Source of the DNA: an uncultured Lachnospiraceae bacterium
GTDB taxonomy: Bacteria > Bacillota > Clostridia > Lachnospirales > Lachnospiraceae
Assembly (NCBI GenBank): GCA_949051815.1
Contig: CARQVR010000075.1
Span: 1-14,947 of the forward strand
Length of the DNA: 14,947 bases
Direction: 5' to 3'
Part shown: in pieces, positions 7,586 to 14,600 of the stretch
Layout: each line of letters begins with the position of its first letter
Numbering within the stretch: the first letter of the stretch is position 1
Translations under genes and position numbers: made by a program
Notes under the pieces: generated by a model
Databases searched by the model: none
Told to the model about the DNA's origin: nothing
The model's input: only the letters and a program-made list of their open reading frames with translations

Positions 7586-7615
7586 AGTATATCATAACGT
7601 CTTGTACGCCGACAA
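7586..7615 (-). promoter_or_regulatory. Promoter of the chemotaxis-receptor operon
   Basis: On the minus strand TTGTCG (7615-7610), 18-bp spacer, TATACT (7591-7586) preceded by TGA as an extended -10. The predicted start near 7579 leaves a 45-base leader with GGAGG before the ATG at 7533. Confidence 0.7.
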
Positions 7616-7624
7616 TCCCCCTGA

Positions 7625-7678
7625 TGTCATCCTTCCGGATTATGTCACACTCTGTCATTTTTCAGGTATACATTGTCA
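7625..7678 (-). promoter_or_regulatory. Four spaced TGACA motifs upstream of the receptor promoter
   Basis: The plus-strand string TGTCA (TGACA on the minus strand) occurs at 7625-7629, 7643-7647, 7653-7657 and 7674-7678, spaced 18, 10 and 21 bases, that is close to whole helical turns. All copies lie just upstream of the -35 of the chemotaxis-receptor promoter and downstream of the EamA stop. Binding of a regulator is speculative. Confidence 0.25.
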
Positions 7679-7690
7679 CTCCGGCTTCCT

Positions 7691-8551
7691 CTATACTACC
7701 CCGACCACGATCCCGGCTATGATCACGGCGGCACAGACAAGCTTGTGCGTCGTGTTCTTTTCCTTAAATAAATAGCGCCCCGCCAGAATCGTCACCACGC
7801 AGCCCGCCTGTTTTAAAAGCGTCATGATCGTGACACGGCTTCCTTCCATGCCGTTAGCCACAAAGAGCGCCCTGTCCGCAATGACGATCAGCAGACTTAA
7901 AAGCCACACCCACTTATTGCAGACTGCCCCTTTCCAGTCTGTCTGTGTGCGGGAAATGACAATAAAGAGCAGGTAGAATACCGTTAAAAACAACAGATAC
8001 CAGAACTGCAGCTGGGAACTTGTGATGTCCTTCATCAAAATTTTATCAAGCAGACCCGAAACCGCATTCAGCAGGCAGGACGCAAAGGCCATCACCACAT
8101 ACCTGATCTCCACGGACTCCCCCGCGCTCTTTGCAGCCTCCCGCACACTCTTCGGATTATATTTTAACATAAGAAGCCCTGCCGACACAAGAAGCAGGCC
8201 AATCACCTGAAAAATGCCAAGCGTCTCCTGCAATACCGCCACGCCAAGCATGGTGGCAAACATCACACGGGACAGGTCCAGCACGCCGTAGAGACTGATC
8301 GGCATTTTTTTGATGGCGCGGAAACTGCACATCCACGCAAGAAAAATCACAAAGGATTTCATGGCGATGTAGAAATAAAAGCGCGGCTCCACCCCCATCG
8401 AAACTCCGGCGGATGGCAAAACCATTACAAAAGACAGAAAAGTATACATAAACAATACCTCGATGGTAGAGTTTTTCTCCAAAGCCTTTTTCTTTACGAT
8501 CTCCCGCACGCCCTTTAAAACGCCGTATAGCAAGACCAGCCAGATCCACAC
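7691..8551 (-). CDS. EamA/DMT-superfamily permease
   Basis: A 286-residue integral membrane transporter with about ten hydrophobic helices arranged as two EamA-like halves: GVLDLSRVMFATMLGVAVLQ with IGLLLVSAGLLML closes the first half, and TIMTLLKQAGCVVTILAGRY with VCAAVIIAGIVVGVV closes the second. Substrate unknown; relatives export amino acids, nucleotides or other metabolites. I start it at GTG 8551, ten bases after GGAGG, giving (M)WIWLVLLYGVLKGVREIV. The frame stays open to an ATG at 8653, but that 34-residue extension (TSNANEKCEAFRVCLC...) is read largely from the structured repeat at 8602-8725, is not membrane-like and has no good ribosome site, so I reject it. No convincing promoter is visible between the tRNA terminator and this gene; it may lie in or just after the repeat. 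Confidence 0.85.
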   Translation of the reverse strand: MWIWLVLLYGVLKGVREIVKKKALEKNSTIEVLFMYTFLSFVMVLPSAGVSMGVEPRFYFYIAMKSFVIFLAWMCSFRAIKKMPISLYGVLDLSRVMFATMLGVAVLQETLGIFQVIGLLLVSAGLLMLKYNPKSVREAAKSAGESVEIRYVVMAFASCLLNAVSGLLDKILMKDITSSQLQFWYLLFLTVFYLLFIVISRTQTDWKGAVCNKWVWLLSLLIVIADRALFVANGMEGSRVTIMTLLKQAGCVVTILAGRYLFKEKNTTHKLVCAAVIIAGIVVGVV

Positions 8552-8601
8552 TGCTTTTGTACCTCCATTTCCCGTTCGCGGTATCCGTTCCACTCCGTAT
8601 C

Positions 8602-8725
8602 CGCATAAGCAGACTCGAAATGCTTCGCATTTCTCGTTCGCGTTGCTCGTCATAAATCGCCACAGACTGTCCTGCGTGCAAGCACGCGTCCTGTCTCTGA
8701 CGCTTTCCGACTCTGCTTATGCGCG
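8602..8725 (-). repeat. Structured dispersed-repeat-like element of nested inverted repeats
   Basis: Outer arms CGCATAAGCAGACTCG (8602-8617) and CGACTCTGCTTATGCG (8708-8723) pair at 15 of 16 positions. Inside are a second stem (8658-8667 with 8693-8702, about 8 of 10 pairs plus a wobble) capped by the perfect hairpin GCGTGC-AA-GCACGC (8674-8687), and a separate perfect hairpin GAAATGC-TTC-GCATTTC (8617-8633). Together they can fold as a three-way junction in DNA or in RNA read toward the EamA gene. The element starts directly after the tRNA terminator T-run and ends about 40 bases before the EamA ribosome site. Its translated reading (TSNANEKCEAFRVCLC) is one I believe recurs in predicted Lachnospiraceae proteins, which would fit a dispersed repeat; that is from memory. 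Confidence 0.75.
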
Positions 8726-8759
8726 AAAAAAATAGCTGTAAAGTTTATGCACTTTACAA
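8726..8759 (-). terminator. Rho-independent terminator of tRNA-Gly
   Basis: On the minus strand TGTAAAGT, loop GCATAA, ACTTTACA, then GCTATTTTTTT. The stem is 8 bp, perfect and A-T rich, with a seven-T run at 8732-8726. It lies 14 bases after the tRNA 3' end. Confidence 0.85.
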
Positions 8760-8772
8760 CTATGATACTGAG

Positions 8773-8843
8773 AGCAGGCGAGGGGAATCGAACCCCCCTC
8801 CCAAGCTTGGGAAGCTTGTATTCTACCGATGAACTACGCCTGC
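8773..8843 (-). tRNA. tRNA-Gly, anticodon CCC
   Basis: A 71-nt cloverleaf. Acceptor GCAGGCG pairs with CGCCTGC with T as discriminator; D arm GTTC...GAAT; anticodon stem CAAGC/GCTTG with loop TTCCCAA, so the anticodon is CCC and decodes GGG; T arm GGGG-TTCGATT-CCCC. CCA is not encoded (TCTC follows), so it must be added after transcription. It has its own promoter and terminator. Confidence 0.97.
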
Positions 8844-8860
8844 AAACTTACGACTTACAT

Positions 8861-8889
8861 AGTATACCATTTTATCGCCAAAAAGAAAA
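8861..8889 (-). promoter_or_regulatory. Promoter of tRNA-Gly
   Basis: On the minus strand an extended -10, TGGTATACT (TATACT at 8866-8861), 18 bases before the tRNA 5' end. The -35 (TTTTCT, 8889-8884) is poor, which is usual for extended -10 promoters. Confidence 0.6.
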
Positions 8890-8934
8890 GCACTTTTTTT
8901 TGTTCCGCATAAACTATAGTAAAATGTCTTTTAT

Positions 8935-8960
8935 GGATTGCCTGCCGAAAACGGCAATCC
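8935..8960 (+). promoter_or_regulatory. Hairpin directly before the ribosome site of the substrate-binding lipoprotein
   Basis: GGATTGCC (8935-8942) pairs perfectly with GGCAATCC (8953-8960); an alternative inner stem is TGCCG/CGGCA. GAGGAGG follows immediately at 8961-8967. It could affect translation or mRNA stability. There is no poly-T, so it is not a terminator. Confidence 0.45.
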
Positions 8961-8970
8961 GAGGAGGAAC

Positions 8971-9984
8971 ATGAAAAAAACAGGCAGCATATTACTGGCG
9001 GCGCTTCTGCTTATGGGCGTCCTCTGGGGCTGCGGAAGCAAGCCCGGCGAAAGCACGCCCGCACCTTCCGGCAAAACGCCCGTGGTATTAAACGAAGTGG
9101 CTCATTCCATCTTCTATGCGCCCATGTATGTGGCGATTGAGGAAGGGTATTTTGCCGACGAAGGCATCGACTTAACCCTGATTACAGGCTTCGGCGCCGA
9201 CAAGACAATGACCGCGCTCCTGACCGGAGAAGCCGATATCGGCTTTATGGGCAGCGAAAGCACCATCTATACCTACAAGGAAGGGGCATCCGACTACGCC
9301 GTGAACTTCGCGCAGCTCACCCAGCGGGCCGGCAATTTCCTCGTATCAAGAGAGCCCATCGAAAACTTTACATGGGACATGGTCGTGGGCAAGGATGTTC
9401 TGGGCGGCCGCGCAGGCGGTATGCCTGAAATGGTATTCGAGTACATTTTAAAGAAGAACAATATTGACCCCGCAAACGACCTTTCCATCGACCAGAGCAT
9501 CGACTTCGGTTCCACTGCTGCCGCTTTTTCAGGCGGGCAGGGAGATTTTTCTGTTGAATTCGAACCCCACGCCACCTCTCTGGAGGCCAAAGGCGACGGC
9601 TATGTGGTAGCCTCCCTCGGCGAAGATTCCGGCTATGTACCATACACCGCCTTCTCCGCCAGAAAAAGCTATATAGAGAAAAACCCCGCTGTGATCGAGT
9701 CCTTCACCCGCGCCCTCCAAAAGGGCATGGACTACGTGCAGACCCACAGCCCCGCGGAAATTGCCAAAGTGATCGCGCCTCAGTTTGCAGAGACAGATCT
9801 TTCCACCATAGAGACCATCGTGGAAAGATATGCCGCGCAGGACACCTGGAAGTCAGATCTCGTTTTCTCGGAAGACAGCTTCACTCTCCTGGAAAACATT
9901 CTGGAAGAAGCCGGAGAACTTGACGGCAGAGTGCCCTACGACGATCTGGTAGACACCTCCTTTGCCAAAAAAGTACTGCAATAA
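8971..9984 (+). CDS. ABC-transporter substrate-binding lipoprotein, NMT1/THI5-SsuA-like
   Basis: A 337-residue extracytoplasmic solute receptor. Residues 1-20 are a lipoprotein signal peptide with lipobox L18-W19-G20-C21 (W at -2 is unusual), followed by a short G/S/P/T linker. The mature part opens with VVLNEVAHSIFYAPMYVAIE and EEGYFADEGIDLTLITGFGA, the pattern of the nitrate/sulfonate/taurine/HMP-binding family (COG0715-like); TALLTGEADIGFMGSES is the typical ligand-cleft segment. The exact ligand (thiamine precursor, sulfonate or other) cannot be read from the sequence. ATG 8971 is chosen for GAGGAGG four bases upstream and for the signal peptide; an upstream frame extension to 8938 runs through the leader hairpin and is rejected. 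A poor promoter with TATAGT (8915-8920) may drive it. No permease or ATPase gene is adjacent, so it is an orphan in this window. Confidence 0.9.
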   Translation: MKKTGSILLAALLLMGVLWGCGSKPGESTPAPSGKTPVVLNEVAHSIFYAPMYVAIEEGYFADEGIDLTLITGFGADKTMTALLTGEADIGFMGSESTIYTYKEGASDYAVNFAQLTQRAGNFLVSREPIENFTWDMVVGKDVLGGRAGGMPEMVFEYILKKNNIDPANDLSIDQSIDFGSTAAAFSGGQGDFSVEFEPHATSLEAKGDGYVVASLGEDSGYVPYTAFSARKSYIEKNPAVIESFTRALQKGMDYVQTHSPAEIAKVIAPQFAETDLSTIETIVERYAAQDTWKSDLVFSEDSFTLLENILEEAGELDGRVPYDDLVDTSFAKKVLQ

Positions 9985-9991
9985 CACAAGC

Positions 9992-10017
9992 AATGCCCGG
10001 CAGATCTGCCGGGCATT
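9992..10017. terminator. 26-bp perfect palindrome between convergent genes, likely bidirectional terminator
   Basis: AATGCCCGGCAGA is followed directly by its exact reverse complement, centred between 10004 and 10005. It begins 8 bases after the substrate-binding-protein stop and ends 14 bases beyond the HPt stop on the other strand. Neither side has a strong T-run (CCTGTCAT on plus, GCTTGTGTTATT on minus), so termination efficiency is uncertain. Confidence 0.6.
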
Positions 10018-10030
10018 CCTGTCATATAAA

Positions 10031-10405
10031 CTAAAGTTCTCCCAAAAGCTCTTTCAGGGCATCCACTACAAACTGATACTGGGTCAGCATCTCCTCCACG
10101 CCCACTTCCATCACAGAATAGTTTTCCTCATTCACCGCCGTCTCCTGCTCCGCGGCAAGCTGCGAAAGATATGTGGCTCCGATGGAGCGCATGGCGTTTT
10201 TCAGCCCGTGCACCTCGATGCGGTAACGCTCCAAATCTTTCTTTTCGTAGACACTCCGGATCAGAGGGATTTTGTCCTTTCCCTCCTCCATGGCAGCCCA
10301 GAGCACTTCCATGTAGATCTCCTCATCTCCTCCGCACAGTCTGATGCCTTCCTTTACGTCAAAGCCCTTGACTGTCAGATCCTCAAACGACCGAATCATT
10401 CCCAT
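10031..10405 (-). CDS. Free-standing HPt (histidine phosphotransfer) domain protein
   Basis: A 124-residue soluble helical protein. The motif YRIEVHGLKNAMRSIGATYL (61-80) is the HPt signature, with H66 as the predicted phosphate-accepting histidine, followed by the usual small residues and helix. Such proteins shuttle phosphate between receiver domains in multistep phosphorelays. Nothing else is fused to it. Its ATG lies two bases after the TAA of the DUF1836 gene, with GGAGG ten bases upstream inside that gene's end, so the two are translationally linked. The hybrid kinase at 11641-14778 has receivers but no HPt domain and is the nearest possible partner; this is inference from content, as it is on the other strand. 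Confidence 0.88.
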   Translation of the reverse strand: MGMIRSFEDLTVKGFDVKEGIRLCGGDEEIYMEVLWAAMEEGKDKIPLIRSVYEKKDLERYRIEVHGLKNAMRSIGATYLSQLAAEQETAVNEENYSVMEVGVEEMLTQYQFVVDALKELLGEL

Positions 10406-10407
10406 TT

Positions 10408-11046
10408 TTACTTTTCCTCCTGACCTTTCCCCTTAATTCTTTTATCTCCGCCGCGTCTGTCCGTTATGCCGTCGATCATCTTCTCAATCAACAGCTTCTT
10501 GACATAAACGTCGAAGCTTAACATGCAGATAAAAGAGAAAAATTTCAAAAACTCCCGTTCTTCCGCAGGCGCGTCCTCAAAAGTATTCTGGGCTTTCCGA
10601 AACTTTTCTTCCACATCTGCCTTTAAGACATCCTTCTGTTCCCGCTCCAGTCCAAAAACTTCCTCATAAACGCGGGAAAGATCATACGCCTTTCCGTTCT
10701 TGAAAAAGCGGTCTTTGATCGGCTCTAAAAGCTCCTGGATATCGCTGATTGACAATATCCCCTTATAATAGTAAATAAAGATCAGAAGAAGCACATGATC
10801 CTTTGTATATTTTTTCTTAAAAGGCGGCGGAATCAGATCATTCTTGGCGTAATTGTTGATCATGGTCTTCGTCAGAATCTTGTCCGAAGCGGGATCTCTG
10901 GTCGTGTTTTTCAAATGGGACTCCATAAATGTCGTCACCTGATCCATATAGAGATCAATATCGGGTATATCCTCCGCCCTGATATATTCGATTCTGTCCA
11001 GACTTCCCTGTATGCTGTTAAGCAGATCCTCTAAATTGATCGTCAT
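10408..11046 (-). CDS. DUF1836 family protein, MerR-like helix-turn-helix
   Basis: A 212-residue protein. The segment TKTMINNYAKNDLIPPPFKK followed by KYTKDHVLLLIFIYYYKGIL and SISDIQELLEPIKDRFF is the DUF1836 core, common in Firmicutes and resembling a MerR-type winged helix (an N-terminal HTH plus 'Y-x-x-x-x-L' turn), so a DNA-binding role is plausible but not proven for the family. The C-terminal third contains a hydrophobic helix (FLKFFSFICMLSFDVYVKKL) and a basic tail. ATG 11046 is preferred, with AAAGG upstream; GTG 11055 in frame is the alternative and would add three residues. It is first in a two-gene operon with the HPt protein and has a near-consensus promoter. Confidence 0.85.
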   Translation of the reverse strand: MTINLEDLLNSIQGSLDRIEYIRAEDIPDIDLYMDQVTTFMESHLKNTTRDPASDKILTKTMINNYAKNDLIPPPFKKKYTKDHVLLLIFIYYYKGILSISDIQELLEPIKDRFFKNGKAYDLSRVYEEVFGLEREQKDVLKADVEEKFRKAQNTFEDAPAEEREFLKFFSFICMLSFDVYVKKLLIEKMIDGITDRRGGDKRIKGKGQEEK

Positions 11047-11077
11047 TTTCCGCACCTTTCGTCACTCTTTAATTCCT

Positions 11078-11106
11078 ATTATATAGTTTTCAAATCTGAC
11101 TGACAA
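11078..11106 (-). promoter_or_regulatory. Promoter of the DUF1836-HPt operon
   Basis: On the minus strand TTGTCA (11106-11101), 17-bp spacer, consensus TATAAT (11083-11078). The predicted start near 11071 leaves a leader of about 25 bases. Confidence 0.85.
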
Positions 11107-11140
11107 GTATTTTATCATAGCAGACGGCCAGACCGGACTG

Positions 11141-11169
11141 TTTACAAAAAAGCACAGATATGGTATATT
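11141..11169 (+). promoter_or_regulatory. Promoter of yerC
   Basis: TTTACA (11141-11146), 17-bp spacer, TATATT (11164-11169) preceded by TGG as an extended -10. The predicted start near 11176 leaves a leader of about 57 bases. It is divergent from the DUF1836 promoter, with the two -35 boxes 34 bases apart. Confidence 0.7.
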
Positions 11170-11195
11170 CATACACAACAATTGTAAAGTTTTAA

Positions 11196-11216
11196 CGTAT
11201 GAAAGTATGACATACG
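11196..11216 (+). promoter_or_regulatory. Overlapping inverted/direct repeats in the yerC leader, candidate operator
   Basis: CGTATG (11196-11201) and CATACG (11211-11216) are inverted; between them GTATG (11205-11209) makes the perfect palindrome GTATG-A-CATAC (11205-11215). A similar GTAT/ATAC pair (11163-11174) overlaps the -10 of the promoter. The arrangement suits a dimeric repressor, possibly YerC itself. Confidence 0.4.
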
Positions 11217-11232
11217 GATTGGAGGCGGAACT

Positions 11233-11520
11233 ATGAATAAAAAACTCAAAACCGATGCTGTCGATCATCTTTTTCAGGCAGTCCTGTGTCTGCAGACGCA
11301 GGAGGAATGCTATGATTTCTTTGAAGACCTTTGTACCGTTAACGAACTTTTGTCCCTCTCCCAGCGTTTCGAGGTGGCTTCCATGCTGAAACAGCACAGG
11401 ACATATCTTGAAATTGCGGAAAAAACCGGCGCCTCAACTGCCACCATCAGCCGCGTCAACCGTTCCCTGAACTACGGAAACGACGGCTATGACCTGATCT
11501 TTGGCCGCCTTGACTCCTAG
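11233..11520 (+). CDS. yerC: YerC/YecD-type TrpR-like DNA-binding protein
   Basis: A 95-residue all-helical protein matching the YerC/YecD branch of the TrpR-like superfamily. Residues about 8-35 (LFQAVLCLQTQEECYDFFED) give the N-terminal dimer helices, LCTVNELLSLSQRFEVASML is the family core, and residues about 58-85 (YLEIAEKTGASTATISRVNR followed by SLNYGND) form the helix-turn-helix with its typical 'TGASTATISRVNR' recognition helix. Full length for the family. GGAGG lies 7 bases before the ATG. Target genes are not evident; the palindromes in its own leader suggest autoregulation. It precedes the hybrid-kinase gene, which has its own strong promoter, and I see no terminator between. Confidence 0.92.
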   Translation: MNKKLKTDAVDHLFQAVLCLQTQEECYDFFEDLCTVNELLSLSQRFEVASMLKQHRTYLEIAEKTGASTATISRVNRSLNYGNDGYDLIFGRLDS

Positions 11521-11568
11521 GAACAGACATTTTGTATACACGAAATTTTCTGCAAAACCTTTCTCATA

Positions 11569-11597
11569 TTGACACAAATTTGCAGGCTTGTTAGAAT
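11569..11597 (+). promoter_or_regulatory. Promoter of the hybrid histidine kinase gene
   Basis: Exact consensus -35 TTGACA (11569-11574), 17-bp spacer, TAGAAT (11592-11597). The predicted start near 11604 leaves a leader of about 37 bases. Confidence 0.85.
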
Positions 11598-11640
11598 AAT
11601 AAGTAGCAGTCAAATTTAACATGTGCAGAGGGAATCAGAT

Positions 11641-14600
11641 ATGTATACTTGTCAACTCCATATTTATTTTGCAGGGCATCCCAGCCGCGCTTTGGACGTG
11701 ATAAAAAAGATGCCTTCTCTAAAAAAGTTTACCCATATTTTTTCCGAAAGCGATGAGGCAGAGGCTTCTTTGTCCCAAAAAGCGGACGTCATCATAGCCG
11801 ATCTGTCTCATATGGAGATGCAGCCTGCGCTGCAGACCATTCTGGCAAACCGCCATGAGGAGGCACAGATTATTCTGCTTGCAGACAAAAAGCAGATGCA
11901 GCTTCTCTGCTCTGATCCGGCGTTAAAGGACATCACGGACATCTGGATTATGCCCATGTCTGACGACGAGATCCGCTTCCGTTTCCTGCGGTGGCAGCAG
12001 GCCATGCAGATGAGCATGGATTTCTGGGAAACGAGCCACTTCCTTGAAGCAACGATTGATAACATTCCCAATCTGGTGTGGTACAAAGATAAGGACGGTG
12101 TCCATGAAAAAGTAAACAACAGCTTCTGCGACGCGGTCAACAAGACCAAAGAGCAGGTGCAGGGCCGCCGGCACGCCTATATCTGGGATGTGGAGGAGGA
12201 CGATCCCTCCTGCATCGAATCGGAGCATCAGGTTATGAGCACAAGGAAGACATCGATATCCGAGGAGACCATCAAAGCCGGGGAAGAGATGAGAACACTT
12301 ATGTGCTACAAGTCCCCCCTGTATAACCGGGACGGCACTGTCATGGGAACTGTCGGCATAGGCATTGACGTGACGCAGGAGCGCGCCTATGAGCAGGAAA
12401 TCATCCGCAAAAACCAGACGCTGGAAACAATCCTGGCCACCATAGACTGCGGCGTGATGAATCACAGTCTGAAAGATTCACGCATTATTAATATCAACAG
12501 AGCCGCTCTCAAAATTCTCGGCTACGAAACGCTCGAGGAGCTGACGGCGGACGGCTTTGACCTGATCGCGCCATCCGTGGCCGATGAAGATAAAGATAAT
12601 TTGCGCAAGAGCATCCGCACCTTGAAAAAGGCGGGGGATACCGTCAATGTAGAATACCGCGTGAAGCACAAAGACGGCGAGATCCTGCATATCATGGGCA
12701 ATATCAAGCTCTATGAGGAGAATGGAGAGCTGTTCTGCCAGCGTTTCCTTCTGGACGTCACCGAGCAGAAGCAGCTGGAGCGGAAAAATGCGAGACGACA
12801 GATGGAGCTTGTACAGGCTTTAAGCCGCGACTTCACACTTGTATGCTTCGTAGAGCCGGATACCGGTATGCTTGTTCCGGTCCGTACCGGCGAGCGTACG
12901 GTGGACAATATCTTTGAAAATAAAATTTCCTTAAAGGAAAGCATGGATCAATACATAGAAGAGTGGGTATACGAGGAAGACAGAGAAACGCTGCGGTACG
13001 CTGTTTCTCTGGACACTCTGACGAAAGAGCTGAGTATGAAGCAGGTATACTCGGTCAATTACCGCAAGCAGCAGGACGGCCAGATTATCTATTTCCAGAT
13101 GAAGGCCGTGAGCGCCGGCGCGGAGGACGGCAGCCTTGGAATCGTTCTCGGATTCCGCAGCGTGGACGCGGATATCCGCAGAGAGATGGAACAGAACACG
13201 CTGCTGGAAGCAGCCCTCTCCCAGGCCAACAGGGCAAGCAAGGCCAAGAGCGTATTTTTGTCAAATATGTCCCACGACATCCGTACCCCGATGAATGCCA
13301 TCGTCGGATTTACCAATCTTGCCATCACGCATATCGACCAGAAAGAACAGGTTTCGGAATATCTGAAAAAGATACAGACATCCGGAAACCATCTGCTCAG
13401 TCTGATTAACGACATACTGGATATGAGCCATATCGAAAGCGGGAAGATCCATCTGGACGAAAAGCTGTGCAGTCTTCCCGAAATTCTGCATGGCCTGCGC
13501 AATATTTTGCAGGCGGATATCCACGCCAAGCAGCTCGAGCTGCAGATCGATACAGTGGACGTGGTGGACGAGGACATTTACTGCGATAAGCTCAGACTCA
13601 ATCAGGTACTCCTGAATCTGCTCAGCAATGCGGTGAAATATACGGGAGCCGGCGGTCATGTCAGTATGCGTATCACGGAAAAAGCAGGTGCACCCGCCGG
13701 GTACGGCCACTATGAATTCTCCATCAAGGACAGCGGCATCGGCATGAGCCCCGAGTTTGTGGCGCATATCTTTGAACCCTTTGAGCGGGAACGCAACAGC
13801 ACTATCAGTAAAATTCAGGGAACCGGCCTCGGTATGGCCATCACGAAAAACATTGTGGATATGATGAACGGTACCATCTCGGTGACGAGCGAGCAGGGTG
13901 TGGGAACCGAATTTACGGTCTCCTTCTCTTTCCGTCTGCACACCGAAAAGAAAGAATCTCTTGTCCTGCCGGAATTGAAGGGCTGCAAAGCGCTTGTTGT
14001 GGATGACGATTTCAATACGTGCGACAGCGTTTCCTATATGCTTGGCCAGCTCGGTCTGCATGCCGAATGGACACTTTCCGGTAAGGAAGCGGTGCTTCGC
14101 AGCCATCAGGCCATTATGCGCAGCACGAGCTATTCCGTGTACATTGTTGACTGGCTGCTCCCCGACATGAACGGTGTGGAGGTGGCCAGAAGAATCCGGA
14201 AGGAAACCGGCGAAAACGTGCCCATTATCGTTCTGACCGCCTATGACTGGTCCGATATTGAGGTGGAAGCTAAAGAAGCAGGCGTTACGGCATTCTGCAA
14301 CAAACCTTTGTTTTTATCGGAATTAAGCTCGTGTCTCCAGTCGGTGCTGCGCCCGAAGTCTCCGGAGGAGGAAAACGCGGAAAAGGATCTCCATCCCCGT
14401 CACACCGGACGGATTCTGCTGGCCGAAGATGTGGAAATGAACCAGGAGCTTGCCGTCGTGCTTCTGGAAAGCGCGGGCTTTAGCGTGGATGTTGCCGACA
14501 ACGGCCAGATTGCCTTCGATATGATGGCCAAATCAGAACCCGGTTATTATCAGGCAGTACTGATGGATGTGCAGATGCCTGTGATGGACGGCTATGAGGC

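Noticed and set aside
8157..8681. Minus-strand 174-codon frame overlapping the EamA gene and the repeat element
   Set aside because: Alternative frame of the permease gene; starts inside the structured repeat and has no membrane character.
8602..8725. Element as a T-box or other known riboswitch
   Set aside because: No T-box sequence, no antiterminator/terminator pair before the permease gene, and no known aptamer core that I recognise.
8747..8974. Plus-strand open frame crossing the tRNA-Gly gene
   Set aside because: Runs antisense through a complete tRNA and ends over the start of the lipoprotein gene; translated tRNA sequence is a common false ORF.
11621..11701. Possible short upstream ORF overlapping the hybrid-kinase start (ATG at 11621, about 26 codons)
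   Set aside because: No ribosome site of its own and no sign of conserved content; most likely chance.
13261..14106. Minus-strand open frame of 281 codons
   Set aside because: Shadow of the HATPase and receiver parts of the hybrid kinase; no domain features.
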